Shown here: positions 33,115 through 43,226 of the stretch, piece after piece
Numbering within the stretch: the first letter of the stretch is position 1
How the letters are laid out: every line of letters begins with the position of its first letter
Assembly: GCF_014642835.1 (NCBI RefSeq)
Contig: NZ_BMJA01000006.1
Location: 1 to 64,000, forward strand
Direction of reading: 5' to 3'
Origin: Dyella nitratireducens
GTDB taxonomy: Bacteria > Pseudomonadota > Gammaproteobacteria > Xanthomonadales > Rhodanobacteraceae
DNA: 64,000 nt
Position numbers and translations under genes: made by a program
Notes under the pieces: generated by a model
The model's input: the letters and a program-made list of their open reading frames with translations, nothing else
The model's database searches: none
What the model was told of the DNA's origin: nothing

Positions 33115-34443
33115 ATGGCTTTTACTGCAGTAACACCGCCGTCCTCTGGATCGTCGACGGCCTCCAGCGACAACCGCTACACGTACTACCCCATGGCACT
33201 CACCGTCATCACGACGGTGTTCTTCATGTGGGGCTTTCTCACCTGCCTCAACGACATTCTGATTCCGCATCTGAAAGCGGTATTCGAATTGAACTATGCG
33301 CAGGCGATGCTGGTGCAATTCACCTTCTTCGGCGCGTATTTCCTGATGTCGTTGCCGGCAGGCTGGGTCGTCGGACGGCTTGGCTACAAAAAGAGCATCG
33401 TCGCCGGCCTGGTGATCGCCGGCATCGGCGCAGTGGGCTTCTGGCCCGCGGCGGGTTTGCGCTGGTATCCGGCGTTTCTTGGCGCCTTGTTCGTGCTCGC
33501 CACGGGTATCACGCTGTTGCAAGTCGCCGCCAATCCGTACGTAGCACTGCTCGGGCCTGAAAAAACCAGTTCCAGCCGGCTTACGCTCGCACAGGCACTG
33601 AACTCGTTCGGCACCACCATCGCGCCGGTATTCGGCAGCCTGTTGATTCTTTCCACGCAGGTGAAGAGCTCGGCGGAAATCGCCGGTCTTTCGGCGAGCG
33701 AGCAGTTGCTCTACCGCACGCAGGAAGCACAGTCGGTGCAGATGCCTTATCTCGGCCTGGCCATCGTGCTGGTATTGCTGGCGTTGTTCGTCTGGCTATT
33801 CCGCCTGCCGGCACTGGAAGAAAGCACGGTCAAGGCCGACACCGGCCACCACACCCTGCTCGATGCACTGCGCTATCCGCACGTGCTGTTCGGTGTGCTG
33901 GGCATTTTCTTCTACGTGGGTGCGGAAGTATCGATCGGCAGCTTCCTGGTCAATTACATCTCCGAACCGGACATCGGCCACATGAGCGAGCAGGATGCCG
34001 CGCACTATGTCTCGCTCTATTGGGGTGGCGCGATGGTCGGCCGTTTCATCGGCTCCGTCCTGCTGGCCAAGCTGTCGCCGCGCAAGCTGCTGACCGTGTT
34101 CGCTGCCATCAATGTGTTGTTGTTGATCGTCACCATGACCACCAGCGGCAGCACCGCGATGTACAGCATCGTGGCGATCGGCCTGTTCAACTCGATCATG
34201 TTCCCGACCATCTTCTCGCTCGGCATCGAACGCATGGGACCGCTCACCGGCAAGGCATCAAGCCTGCTGATCATGGCGATCGTCGGTGGTGCGCTGGTGC
34301 CGTTCCTGCAAGGCACGCTGGCGGACAGCATCGGCATCCAGCATGCCTTCGTGCTGCCGGCGTTGTGCTACGCATACATCGTGTTCTACGGGTTGAGAGG
34401 TTCGGCCATTCGCAGCGCGCCTGTTGCAGCCACTTCCCAATGA
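33115..34443 (+). CDS. MFS hexose:proton symporter (FucP/GluP type)
   Basis: 442 residues, about 12 membrane segments (VITTVFFMWGFLTCLNDILI, FTFFGAYFLMSLPAGWVVGR, GITLLQVAANPYVALLG). The segment TFFGAYFLMSLPAG and ANPYVALLG with LTLAQALNSFGT are typical of the fucose/glucose-galactose permease group in the FHS family. In this gene order it should import mannose released by the GH92 enzyme. The gene begins 18 bases after repeat B2. A strong hairpin follows at 34459-34542. Confidence 0.9.
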   Translation: MAFTAVTPPSSGSSTASSDNRYTYYPMALTVITTVFFMWGFLTCLNDILIPHLKAVFELNYAQAMLVQFTFFGAYFLMSLPAGWVVGRLGYKKSIVAGLVIAGIGAVGFWPAAGLRWYPAFLGALFVLATGITLLQVAANPYVALLGPEKTSSSRLTLAQALNSFGTTIAPVFGSLLILSTQVKSSAEIAGLSASEQLLYRTQEAQSVQMPYLGLAIVLVLLALFVWLFRLPALEESTVKADTGHHTLLDALRYPHVLFGVLGIFFYVGAEVSIGSFLVNYISEPDIGHMSEQDAAHYVSLYWGGAMVGRFIGSVLLAKLSPRKLLTVFAAINVLLLIVTMTTSGSTAMYSIVAIGLFNSIMFPTIFSLGIERMGPLTGKASSLLIMAIVGGALVPFLQGTLADSIGIQHAFVLPALCYAYIVFYGLRGSAIRSAPVAATSQ

Positions 34444-34458
34444 TGCGCCTCCTCCTCC

Positions 34459-34542
34459 TCCTCTGCTTGCAGGGGAGGCTTGAGGCGGAATGAATCCTTG
34501 GAAACAAGCATTCATTCCCTCTCAGCCCCTGCAAGCAGGAGA
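34459..34542. repeat. Long imperfect hairpin between permease and kinase genes
   Basis: The left arm (CTCTGCTTGCAGGGGAGGCT then GGCGGAATGAAT) pairs with the right arm (ATTCATTCC then CAGCCCCTGCAAGCAGGAG) around a short loop near 34496-34509. A short A-run follows (GAGAAAAAAG). It could trim or attenuate the message between the two genes. Confidence 0.5.
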
Positions 34543-34629
34543 GAAAAAAGATTCGGATACAAGCATCCTTTTTCAAACATCGCGCATCCTTACTCATTGC
34601 AGATTTGCATTCCACCTTGGGGTCCTTTG

Positions 34630-35607
34630 ATGAAACGTTCCATCCTCTGCTTCGGCGAGGCTTTGATCGATATGCACGGCGAAGGCAGTGATGGCCATGG
34701 CTTTGCGCGCCACTTCATTCCCTTCGCCGGCGGCGCTCCCGCCAACGTCGCGGTGGCCGTGGCCAAGCTCGGCGCCCATGCGCGCTTTGCCGGCATGCTG
34801 GGCATGGACCGCTTCGGTGATTTCCTGCTGCATAGCCTGCAACAGACCGGCGTGGACACTGCAGACGTCATGCGCACGGGCGAAGCCAACACCGCGCTGG
34901 CCTTCGTGACGCTGGACGGCCGTGGCGAGCGCAGCTTCGCGTTCTATCGTCCGCCCTCGGCCGATTTGTTGTTTCGCATCGAGCACTTCCGCCCGCAGAC
35001 GTTCAACGACACCGCCGTGTTCCATGTCTGCTCCAACAGCATGACCGATCCGGATCTCGCGGACGTCACCCTCACCGGCATGCGGCGCGCACGTCAGGCT
35101 GGCGCATTGGTGAGTTTCGATCTCAATCTGCGCCCCGCGCTGTGGGCGCACAACGTCGAACCACGCCCGCATGTGTGGCCCGCGCTGCTGCTGGCCGACG
35201 TCGTGAAGCTCAGCGCCGAGGAATTCGACTGGCTGGCAGTCGATGGTGAAGAGGCCATGCTTGATCGCCTGTGGACGGGCAACGCGCGCCTGCTGATCGT
35301 TACCGACGGCTCCAATCCGCTGCGCTGGTTCCATCCGGATGCAGAAGGTGAGCTGCCCTGCTACGACGTACCAATGGTCGACAGCACCGGTGCCGGCGAC
35401 GCCTTTGTCGGCGGCCTGCTGTACCAGTTCGCCGACATGAACCTCTCGGCCGCCAATCTTGATGCCTGGGTGGCGACGCTGCCGCGCCTGCATGCCGCAC
35501 TGCGCTTCGCCAGCGCCTGCGGCGCCGTGGCAGTGACACGGCATGGTTCCTTCGCCGCCATGCCGCACGCCACCGAGGTCGAACAATTCATGGAGACTTA
35601 CGCATGA
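34630..35607 (+). CDS. PfkB-family sugar kinase (fructokinase-like)
   Basis: 325 residues from the ATG at 34630, the only start that gives the standard ribokinase-family N-terminus (ILCFGEALIDMHG). Features: FAGGAPANVAVAVAKLGAH sugar-binding segment, RPALW, VDSTGAGDAFVGGLL anion-hole/catalytic motif with Asp near the C-terminus (PfkB signature 2). It most likely phosphorylates fructose made by the following isomerase to fructose 6-phosphate. Its stop overlaps the isomerase start (ATGA), so the two are co-translated. Mannose or another hexose as substrate cannot be excluded. Confidence 0.88.
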   Translation: MKRSILCFGEALIDMHGEGSDGHGFARHFIPFAGGAPANVAVAVAKLGAHARFAGMLGMDRFGDFLLHSLQQTGVDTADVMRTGEANTALAFVTLDGRGERSFAFYRPPSADLLFRIEHFRPQTFNDTAVFHVCSNSMTDPDLADVTLTGMRRARQAGALVSFDLNLRPALWAHNVEPRPHVWPALLLADVVKLSAEEFDWLAVDGEEAMLDRLWTGNARLLIVTDGSNPLRWFHPDAEGELPCYDVPMVDSTGAGDAFVGGLLYQFADMNLSAANLDAWVATLPRLHAALRFASACGAVAVTRHGSFAAMPHATEVEQFMETYA

Positions 35608-36821
35608 CCACGCCGGCACAACCGGATTTCCGTTCCGAAGCCTTCCTGCGCGAACACATCGCGCAAACCATGGCGTTCTATCATCCGCGCGCGATTGATC
35701 CGAACGGCGGCTTCTTTCACTACTTCCGCGACGACGGCACCGTCTACGACGCCGGCCATCGTCATCTGGTGAGCAGCACGCGCTTCGTCTTCAACTACGC
35801 GATGGCGGCGATCGAATTCGGCAAGCCGGAATACCTCGACGCCGTGCATCATGGCCTGCGCTATCTGCGCGACGTGCATCGCGATGCCAGCACCGGCGGC
35901 TACGCCTGGACCATCCGCGACGGCAAGCCCGAAGACCGCACCAACCACTGCTATGGCGTCGCCTTCGTGCTGCTCGCCTACTCCACCGCATTGAAAGCCG
36001 GCGTCAAGGAAGTTACCGCGTGGATGGACGAAACCTGGCAGTTGCTGGAAAAGCACTTCTGGGATGCGCAAGCAAACCTCTATCGCGATGAAGCCGATCC
36101 CCACTGGCAATTCAGCACTTACCGCGGCCAGAACGCCAACATGCACATGTGCGAAGCGATGCTTGCCGCGTATCAGGCCAGCAAAGAATCGCGTTACCTC
36201 GATCGCGCACTCACGCTTGCGCGCACCATGACGCAACGCCAGGCCAGGCTCGCCGACGGCCTTATCTGGGAGCACTACCACCAGGACTGGAGCATTGACT
36301 GGGACTACCATCGCGACGATCCCAAGCATCTGTTCCGTCCGTGGGGTTTCCAGCCCGGTCACCAGACCGAATGGGCGAAGCTGCTGATGATCATGGAACC
36401 GCTGCTGCAAGAACGCGGCGAAAACGAAGCGTGGCTACTGCCCACCGCACGACACCTGTTCGACACGGCACTCGCACGAGCATGGGATCCGGTGCACGGC
36501 GGCATTTGCTACGGTTTCGCACCGGACGGCAGCATTTGCGATGGCGACAAATACTTCTGGGTGCAAGCCGAATCACTGGCCGCCACCGCACTGCTGCACG
36601 CACGCACGGGCGACAAGCAATACGACACGTGGTACATGAAGTTGTGGGCGTACTCGTGGGAGCACTTCATCGATCACCAGTACGGTGCGTGGTATCGCAT
36701 CCTCACGCAGGACAACAAGAAATACAGCGATGAGAAGAGCCCCGCCGGCAAGGTGGATTACCACACGATGGGGGCGTGCTACGAAGTGATGGCATTGATT
36801 CGCCATGGCGGTACACCCTAA
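35604..36821 (+). CDS. AGE-family sugar isomerase (mannose isomerase-like)
   Basis: 405 residues, the usual length of the N-acylglucosamine 2-epimerase family (alpha6/alpha6 barrel). Motifs: FNYAMAAIEFGKPEYL, NHCYGVAFVLLAYS, NMHMCEAMLAAYQAS, QPGHQTEWAKLL and GDKYFWVQAESLAATALL, where His/Trp/Glu residues line the active site in the family. With a sugar permease and fructokinase in the same operon, interconversion of mannose and fructose is the best fit; N-acetylglucosamine epimerase activity is less likely as there are no amino-sugar genes. A terminator follows. Confidence 0.87.
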   Translation: MTTPAQPDFRSEAFLREHIAQTMAFYHPRAIDPNGGFFHYFRDDGTVYDAGHRHLVSSTRFVFNYAMAAIEFGKPEYLDAVHHGLRYLRDVHRDASTGGYAWTIRDGKPEDRTNHCYGVAFVLLAYSTALKAGVKEVTAWMDETWQLLEKHFWDAQANLYRDEADPHWQFSTYRGQNANMHMCEAMLAAYQASKESRYLDRALTLARTMTQRQARLADGLIWEHYHQDWSIDWDYHRDDPKHLFRPWGFQPGHQTEWAKLLMIMEPLLQERGENEAWLLPTARHLFDTALARAWDPVHGGICYGFAPDGSICDGDKYFWVQAESLAATALLHARTGDKQYDTWYMKLWAYSWEHFIDHQYGAWYRILTQDNKKYSDEKSPAGKVDYHTMGACYEVMALIRHGGTP

Positions 36822-36862
36822 AGGGTAAAGCCTGTCATGTCCCCTTTCTTGGGGCTGGCGCC

Positions 36863-36892
36863 AAAAAAGCCCGCGAAAACGCGGGCTTTTTT
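36863..36892. terminator. Rho-independent terminator of the mannose operon
   Basis: AAAAAA, GCCCGCG, AAAA-C/loop, CGCGGGC, TTTTTT: a 7-bp GC stem flanked by A- and T-runs, 41 bases after the isomerase stop. It is usable from both strands. Confidence 0.9.
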
Positions 36893-37195
36893 ATTGCGCC
36901 AGGAAATGTTGCGGCGCAGCTTGTCCCACCTCATTCAATCTTATTATCTTAAAATACGACAAATGAAATCGGTCCGATGCACGACTTGGTTTTCGGGGAT
37001 TTGTTTTGCACCAAGCTTGCTTCGCACCGTAACTGGCGAACATCGAAGGGGTGGCTTTAAAGCCATGGTGTTTTCCAGTTTGGGATGAGTGCGACGTCGA
37101 CATGAAACATGCCGACGTAAGGGAAGCACTGTGTCACGCGACATCGCATTCGTTATTCGTGGTTGGCAACGCAGTTCCAACGGGAGGGGTAATCG
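36893..37195 (+). other. Regulatory region upstream of the TonB receptor
   Basis: About 300 bases without a gene. An AT-rich stretch (about 36936-36970) and the perfect 14-bp palindrome TGGCTTTAAAGCCA (37052-37065) are candidates for a promoter and a regulator site. GGGAGG precedes the receptor ATG. None of the operators seen at the LacI genes recurs here. Confidence 0.4.
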
Positions 37196-40057
37196 ATGCA
37201 ACGCAATCCAATGGCGCTTTCGGTGCGCTTGGCGCTGGCGGCGATGGGTATCGCCGGTCTGGCCGGCTATAACGTACAAGCACATGCGCAAACCAGCGCA
37301 CCGGCAGCATCCACCGCCGCACCGTCCGGCGTAGGCAGCAGCGATGACGGTAGCAGTACGAAGAAGACCGACGACAAGAAAAAAACCACCAGTCTCACCG
37401 CGATCACGGTCACCGGCCAGCTCGCTGCCATCCAGCGCGCCCAGTCGATCAAACAGAACGCCGTCAACGTCGTTGACTCGATTTCCGCAGAAGAGAATGG
37501 GAAATTTCCCGACCCGAATGTCGCCGACGCCTTGCAGCGCGTGCCCGGCGTATCGGTCAATCGAAGCGGCGGCGAATCCAGCCAGATCGCCATCCGTGGC
37601 TTTGGCCCCGATTTCGTGGCCGTGACGATCAACGGCCGCCAGATGGCAACAGCCTCCGGTTCGCGCGCGTTCGATTTCGACGTGCTTCCGTCCGACATCA
37701 TCAGCGTCGCCCAGGTCAACAAGACCTCGTCAGCGGATATCCCCGAGGTCGATATCGGCGGTGTCGTGGACGTTCAAACCGCACGCCCGCTGGACTTCCA
37801 CGGCTTTCATGCGACGGGTTCCGCCGCTGGCGTCAACAGCAACCTCACCGGCACCTGGGCCGGCAAGACCACGCCCAAGGTATCGGGCATGGCGGGCTGG
37901 ACCAACTCGGACCATACCTTCGGCTTTCTGGCCTCCGTGCAGTACTACAAGCGCGATGACACGCAGATCAACACGCAGGCCAATTCCTGGTACGCCAACC
38001 AGAATATTTCCCAGCTTTCTGGGTTGAGCAATCCCAATTACACGCATGTCGCCATCCCTGAAACGCTGGCCAACAACGTGGTCAATGAGGAGCGCACCCG
38101 CAAGAGCTTCAGCGGCGCCATCGACTGGATTCCGATCGATCAATTGACCGTCAAGTTCGACACGTTGTACGCGGGCTATCGCATCGATCCGCTGGAACAC
38201 GAATTCGGCGAATACGGCAACGCCAGCGACATCCAGTCGCTCACCACCGATGCCAACAACACCGTGTTGAGCTACGTGCGAAAGCCCGCCGGCGTGATGT
38301 CGAACGACTACGTGGTCGCCTACAACCCAAGCGACGAAATCATGTTGCAGAACGGGTTGAACCTGGCTTTCAACGTCGACCCGTCGAGCACCATCAGCCT
38401 GGATGTCTCCAACTCCAAGGCCTGGAACAAGCAAAGCCCCTACGGCTACTTCTCGGTGATCGGCACGCGGAATGTCGGCGTCAATCCGACCTGGACCAAC
38501 AATGGCGACAACGAGCCGCCGAGCTACACCAACATCCTTTCCACCACCAACCTCAACGACCTGTATGCACACTGCTGCAACGCGGGCGGCCAGTCGAACA
38601 ACGTCACCGAAGGCATTACGCAGTATCAGCTGAATTTCTCCAAGAGTTTTGACAGCGGCATCCTGTCCAACCTTGAATTCGGCGTGCAGGAAAACCGGGA
38701 TTACAACAAATCGGTGTCGGTATCCACGCCGAACGGCATCCTGTGCAACGCGTACTGCGGTTATGCCGTGCAGGTACCGGCCAACGCCGTCGGTGCGTAC
38801 ATTTACACCCCCCCGGCGCCGATCAGCGGTGTTTCACAGCCGGGACTGCCGACGCAATGGATTCAGTACAACGTACCCGCGTATTTTCAGTGGCTGACGA
38901 CGCCCGCGGCCTACAATCAATTGACGGCCGACAAGCGCGCAGCCCTGCTCGCCGCACTCGCCCAGTACCACAGTTTCGGGCCACAGGTGAATCCCGGCAG
39001 CTTCAACGAGGTGCGGGAAACCGAGAAGGCGGCGTTCGCCAAAGCCGTGTTCGAAGGCACGATGTGGGAAAAGCCCTGGACGCTGGACGTCGGCGTGCGT
39101 TACCTGCATGTGGGCTCGGAGTCCCAGGCGATTTTCCAGGAACCCATCAGCTACTACGTGGATCCGAATGACACCAGCGCGAGCCAGGTGGCGTATGGAC
39201 CGTTGCAACCGCAGTCCGCGACGGGCAGCTATCACAAATGGCTGCCTGCGGTGAACTTCAAGCTCAATCTGCTCGACAATTTGATCTATCGCTTCTCCGT
39301 TTCCAAGACCCTGACGCCGCCCCAGCTGAGCAATCTCTATTACAACCAGAGCTTCGGTACGCGCCCGGAATCGTTGACGATCAGCCAGGGCAATCCCAAT
39401 CTCCAGCCTTATACGTCGACCAACTTCGACACCGGCCTGGAGTGGTACATCGACGACGCCAGCTATCTGGCCCTCGAGACCTTCTACAAACATGTCAGCA
39501 ACTTCAGCACCACCGTCAGCACACCGGTGGAGTTCCTGGGCCAGACGTGGTCGCTGAGCGAGCCGATCAACTTGAATTCGGCGCGGATCTACGGCGAAGA
39601 ACTGACCTTCAACTATCAGTTCACGCATGTGCTGCCGGCACCGTTTGACGGCCTGGGCATGGCCTTCAACTACACCCACGTTCAAAGCAGCGCCAACCTG
39701 AGTCCCGGCACGATCGCCGCGTCCGGCAAGTTCGCGGTCCCGGGCATTGGCGATTCGGCCAACCTCAGCGGTTACTACGAAAAGGGACGCTGGCAGGTAC
39801 GCCTCGCTTATAACTGGCGTGGAAAATACCTGGAAAGCATTTCCTACGGATCAGGTGCGCAACCGGCCACCCGCACGGACTACGGCGAACTGGATCTGAG
39901 CGCCAGCTACAAGCTCAGCAATCACGTCTCGCTGTTCGTGTCCGGCACCAACCTGACGCAATCGCATCTCTACGATTACTCCGTGTATCCCAATCGCTTC
40001 CTCTACGCGGAAGCGGATGGCACCGTGTATACCGTGGGCGTACGCGGCACTTTCTAA
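37196..40057 (+). CDS. TonB-dependent receptor of the galactoside/mannan locus
   Basis: 953 residues with a signal peptide ending near AHAQ (about residue 32), a Ser/Asp/Lys-rich linker, a plug domain of the carbohydrate type (AITVTGQLAAIQRAQSIKQN, VADALQRVPGVSVNR, IRGFGPDFVAVTINGRQ, then IPEVDIGGVVDVQTARPL) and a barrel ending in VGVRGTF. The early Q-x-x-K-Q-N and DALQRVPGV pattern is that of Xanthomonas/Caulobacter-type oligosaccharide receptors. GH35 and GH27 genes follow closely, so a galactose-containing oligosaccharide is likely. No LacI gene is beside it. Confidence 0.9.
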   Translation: MQRNPMALSVRLALAAMGIAGLAGYNVQAHAQTSAPAASTAAPSGVGSSDDGSSTKKTDDKKKTTSLTAITVTGQLAAIQRAQSIKQNAVNVVDSISAEENGKFPDPNVADALQRVPGVSVNRSGGESSQIAIRGFGPDFVAVTINGRQMATASGSRAFDFDVLPSDIISVAQVNKTSSADIPEVDIGGVVDVQTARPLDFHGFHATGSAAGVNSNLTGTWAGKTTPKVSGMAGWTNSDHTFGFLASVQYYKRDDTQINTQANSWYANQNISQLSGLSNPNYTHVAIPETLANNVVNEERTRKSFSGAIDWIPIDQLTVKFDTLYAGYRIDPLEHEFGEYGNASDIQSLTTDANNTVLSYVRKPAGVMSNDYVVAYNPSDEIMLQNGLNLAFNVDPSSTISLDVSNSKAWNKQSPYGYFSVIGTRNVGVNPTWTNNGDNEPPSYTNILSTTNLNDLYAHCCNAGGQSNNVTEGITQYQLNFSKSFDSGILSNLEFGVQENRDYNKSVSVSTPNGILCNAYCGYAVQVPANAVGAYIYTPPAPISGVSQPGLPTQWIQYNVPAYFQWLTTPAAYNQLTADKRAALLAALAQYHSFGPQVNPGSFNEVRETEKAAFAKAVFEGTMWEKPWTLDVGVRYLHVGSESQAIFQEPISYYVDPNDTSASQVAYGPLQPQSATGSYHKWLPAVNFKLNLLDNLIYRFSVSKTLTPPQLSNLYYNQSFGTRPESLTISQGNPNLQPYTSTNFDTGLEWYIDDASYLALETFYKHVSNFSTTVSTPVEFLGQTWSLSEPINLNSARIYGEELTFNYQFTHVLPAPFDGLGMAFNYTHVQSSANLSPGTIAASGKFAVPGIGDSANLSGYYEKGRWQVRLAYNWRGKYLESISYGSGAQPATRTDYGELDLSASYKLSNHVSLFVSGTNLTQSHLYDYSVYPNRFLYAEADGTVYTVGVRGTF

Positions 40058-40093
40058 GGCAAGCGCATCGGCTGCGCAACGCAAGGGGTTTCA

Positions 40094-41938
40094 ATGAAGG
40101 TATTGAAAAGTGTGTCGATGGGTATCGGGCTTGGTCTGCTTCTGTCCGGCCATGTGTTTGCAGCACCGGTTGATGCCGCACATGGCCTGACCATCCAGCA
40201 AGGCCAGTTCATGCTCAACGGCAAGCCGTTCCGCATCATCGCCGGGGACATGCACTACACGCGCGTTCCACGTGAGTATTGGCGCGCGCGCCTGAAAATG
40301 GCCAAGGCGATGGGCTTGAACACGATCACCACCTATGTGTTCTGGAACGCCCACGAGACCGTGCCTGGCCACTACGATTTCAGTGGCCAGAACGATGTCG
40401 CCGAGTTCATCCGTGAAGCACAACAGGAAGGCCTGTACGTGATCCTGCGGCCCGGCCCCTATGTGTGTTCGGAATGGGATCTCGGTGGACTCCCCGCATG
40501 GCTGTTGAAGGATCGCGATACGCGCATCCGCAGCACCGACCCGACGTTCATGCAGCCAGCGCAACGCTGGCTGCATCGGTTGGGCCAGGAATTGGCACCA
40601 CTGCAATACAACCGCGGCGGCAACATCATTGCGGTACAAGTGGAGAACGAATACGGCAGCTTCGGCAAGGACAACGACGCCTATCTGCAGCAGATCCGCA
40701 AGGACATCGTCGACAGTGGCTTTGATGCTTCGCTGCTATACACCTCCGACAGCGCACCACAATACGGATCGCTGCCCGACCTGCCCAAGGTGATCAACTT
40801 CGGCGTCGGCCATGCACCGGAAAAGCTCGCCAAACTGCATACCTGGCAACCCGGCGGCCCCTACATGGTCGGCGAATACTGGGTGGGCTGGTTCGATCAC
40901 TGGGGCGGTCCGCACTATGTGATCGACGCCGCCAAAGTGGCGAACGAATTGAACGGCATGTTGAAACAAGGTTATTCGGTAAGCCTGTACATGTTCCACG
41001 GCGGCACCTCGTTCGGCTGGATGAGCGGCGCCAACTGGGACGACGACAGCTATCAGCCGGATGTCACCAGCTACGACTACGACAGCCCGCTGGATGAAAG
41101 CGGCCGGCCCACACCGAAGTATTACGCACTGCGCAAGGTGATCGCCGAAGCCACCGGCAACACACCGCCAGCAGTGCCGGCAACGCCTGCGACACAAGCC
41201 ATCAACAACATCAAACTGGACGAATCGCAATCGCTGTGGGATGCGCTGCCCGCGCCGACGGCATCGCATGAGCTGAAGACCATGGAGGAACTCGGCGAAT
41301 CCTACGGCGACATTCTCTATCGCAAACGCATCGACGCCGCTGTATCCGGCACGCTGCATATCGACGGCCTGCACGACTATGCATTGGTCTATGTCAACGG
41401 CAAGCGGATCGGCACACTCGATCGCCGCCTGAAGCAGGATTCGCTCAGCGTAAAACTCGCCAAAGACGACACCCTTGACCTGCTGGTGCAAAACGACGGC
41501 CGCATCAACTTCGGCGAGAAGATGGTCGACGAACGCAAAGGCATTCTCGGCGCGGTGACGCTGCAAGGACAAACGCTGCTCGATTGGCAGATCTATGCCC
41601 TGCCCTTTGCCGAAAACGAGAGCGTGAAGGTCACACAGGGCGCATGCCATCACGCGCCGTGCATCTATCACGCAACGTTCAATGCGCCGGCATCCGGCGA
41701 CGCCAACGCCGATACCTTCCTGGATACCAAGGGCCTGGGCAAAGGAATGGTCTGGCTCAACGGCCATCCACTCGGCCGCTTCTGGAACATCGGGCCGCAG
41801 CGTACGCTGTACGTACCCGGTGCATGGCTGAAGGCCAGCGGCAATCAGCTGGTGGTGTTGGATCTCTTGATCGAAGGCCAGCCCACGCTGCATACGTTGA
41901 AGCAACCGATGCTGGGCACACCCAAGCAAGCAAAATAA
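40094..41938 (+). CDS. Exported beta-galactosidase, GH35
   Basis: 614 residues, signal peptide ending near HVFAA (residue about 24). A TIM barrel holds GDMHYTRVPREYWRARL, YVFWNAHE and the GH35 signature region RPGPYVCSEWDLGGLPAWLL. Putative general acid Glu186 (ENEYGSFG) and nucleophile Glu261 (VGEYWVGWFDHWGG) are present. Jelly-roll domains occupy the C-terminal third (VWLNGHPLGRFWNIGPQRTL). It removes terminal beta-galactose residues in the periplasm. It starts 36 bases after the TonB receptor, in an operon with the GH27 gene. Confidence 0.92.
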   Translation: MKVLKSVSMGIGLGLLLSGHVFAAPVDAAHGLTIQQGQFMLNGKPFRIIAGDMHYTRVPREYWRARLKMAKAMGLNTITTYVFWNAHETVPGHYDFSGQNDVAEFIREAQQEGLYVILRPGPYVCSEWDLGGLPAWLLKDRDTRIRSTDPTFMQPAQRWLHRLGQELAPLQYNRGGNIIAVQVENEYGSFGKDNDAYLQQIRKDIVDSGFDASLLYTSDSAPQYGSLPDLPKVINFGVGHAPEKLAKLHTWQPGGPYMVGEYWVGWFDHWGGPHYVIDAAKVANELNGMLKQGYSVSLYMFHGGTSFGWMSGANWDDDSYQPDVTSYDYDSPLDESGRPTPKYYALRKVIAEATGNTPPAVPATPATQAINNIKLDESQSLWDALPAPTASHELKTMEELGESYGDILYRKRIDAAVSGTLHIDGLHDYALVYVNGKRIGTLDRRLKQDSLSVKLAKDDTLDLLVQNDGRINFGEKMVDERKGILGAVTLQGQTLLDWQIYALPFAENESVKVTQGACHHAPCIYHATFNAPASGDANADTFLDTKGLGKGMVWLNGHPLGRFWNIGPQRTLYVPGAWLKASGNQLVVLDLLIEGQPTLHTLKQPMLGTPKQAK

Positions 41939-41983
41939 ACTCCAAGCGTTTGATCCCGTTTCCCAAGTGGTGGAGAAAAATCG

Positions 41984-43183
41984 ATGATGGCTTCCCCTGC
42001 ATCCCTGCGGCGCACTGCCGCTTCCCTCGCTTTCGTTATCACCGTCGCCGCCAGTGCGGCACCTGCACCCGATACGCAGGCACAGCCGCCGCAGATGGGT
42101 TTCAACAACTGGAATTCCACCCATTGCCGCGATGAATTCAACGAGAAAATGATCCGCGGCATTGCCGACAAGTTCATCAGCCTGGGGCTGCGCGACGCCG
42201 GCTATCGCTACGTCAATATCGACGATTGCTGGGCCAACTGGCAGCGCGACAAGAACGGCAATTTGGAACCCAATCCCAAGCGCTTCCCCAGCGGCATCAA
42301 AGCGCTAGCTGAGTACATCCACCAGCACGGCCTGAAGTTCGGCCTGTACTCCAGCGCCGGTACCTCCACCTGCGAACCGCTGCAGGAAAACCGCGGCTTT
42401 CCGGGCGGCCTTGGCCATGAAAAGCAGGACGCTGCGACCATCGCATCGTGGGGTGTGGATTACCTGAAATACGACAACTGCAACAACCAGAAGGTCGATG
42501 CCCTCAAGCGCTACACCGCGATGGCCGAAGCGTTGCGCGCCACCGGCCGGCCGATCTTCTTCAGCGTGTGCGAATGGGGTGAGAACAAGCCCTGGCTGTG
42601 GGCCGGCAAGCCGCCGGTCGATGCCGGTTCGTGGCGTACCACCGGCGACATCAGTGACAGCTACGCCTCGATGCTGAAGAACTTCAAGCAGAACGTGGTG
42701 CTGGACGGCTATGCCACGCCCGGCCACTACAACGACCCGGACATGCTCGAAGTCGGCAACGGCGGCATGACCGATGTCGAATACCAGAGCCACTTCAGTC
42801 TCTGGTCGATCATGGCTGCACCGCTGCTGATCGGCACCGACCTGCGTACGATCAAGCCGGATGCACTGAAGATCCTGCTCAACAAGGAAGTGATCGCGGT
42901 GGATCAAGACCCGCTTGGCATACAAGGCAAGCAAGTGCGCGATGCCGACGGCATCCACGTGATCGTCAAGCCGCTCAAGGATGGCAGCCGTGCGGTGGCG
43001 GTGTTCAACGAAACTGATACGCCGCACGACGTCACGGTTCCTGCCACGGAGATCGGCCTGAACAGCGGCGCCAGCTACAACGTGCGCGATCTGTGGGCGC
43101 ACTCGCAGGTGAAAGGCGATGGTTCACTGAAGGTATCGTTGCAGCCACACGCAACCGCCATCTATCGCATAAGCAGTCTCTGA
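41984..43183 (+). CDS. Exported alpha-galactosidase, GH27
   Basis: 399 residues with a signal peptide (residues about 1-25). MGFNNWNSTHC opens the catalytic barrel; IDDCWANWQRD, the nucleophile Asp164 in YLKYDNCN and the acid/base Asp222 in WRTTGDISDSY follow, then a C-terminal beta domain. The enzyme cleaves terminal alpha-1,6 or related alpha-galactosyl groups, as in galactomannan or raffinose-type sugars. Two ATGs in tandem (41984, 41987) follow GGAG. A hairpin with T-run ends the operon. Confidence 0.92.
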   Translation: MMASPASLRRTAASLAFVITVAASAAPAPDTQAQPPQMGFNNWNSTHCRDEFNEKMIRGIADKFISLGLRDAGYRYVNIDDCWANWQRDKNGNLEPNPKRFPSGIKALAEYIHQHGLKFGLYSSAGTSTCEPLQENRGFPGGLGHEKQDAATIASWGVDYLKYDNCNNQKVDALKRYTAMAEALRATGRPIFFSVCEWGENKPWLWAGKPPVDAGSWRTTGDISDSYASMLKNFKQNVVLDGYATPGHYNDPDMLEVGNGGMTDVEYQSHFSLWSIMAAPLLIGTDLRTIKPDALKILLNKEVIAVDQDPLGIQGKQVRDADGIHVIVKPLKDGSRAVAVFNETDTPHDVTVPATEIGLNSGASYNVRDLWAHSQVKGDGSLKVSLQPHATAIYRISSL

Positions 43184-43226
43184 CCCTCAGACACCGCCCT
43201 CCAAACACCGTGTTCCCCAACCGCAT

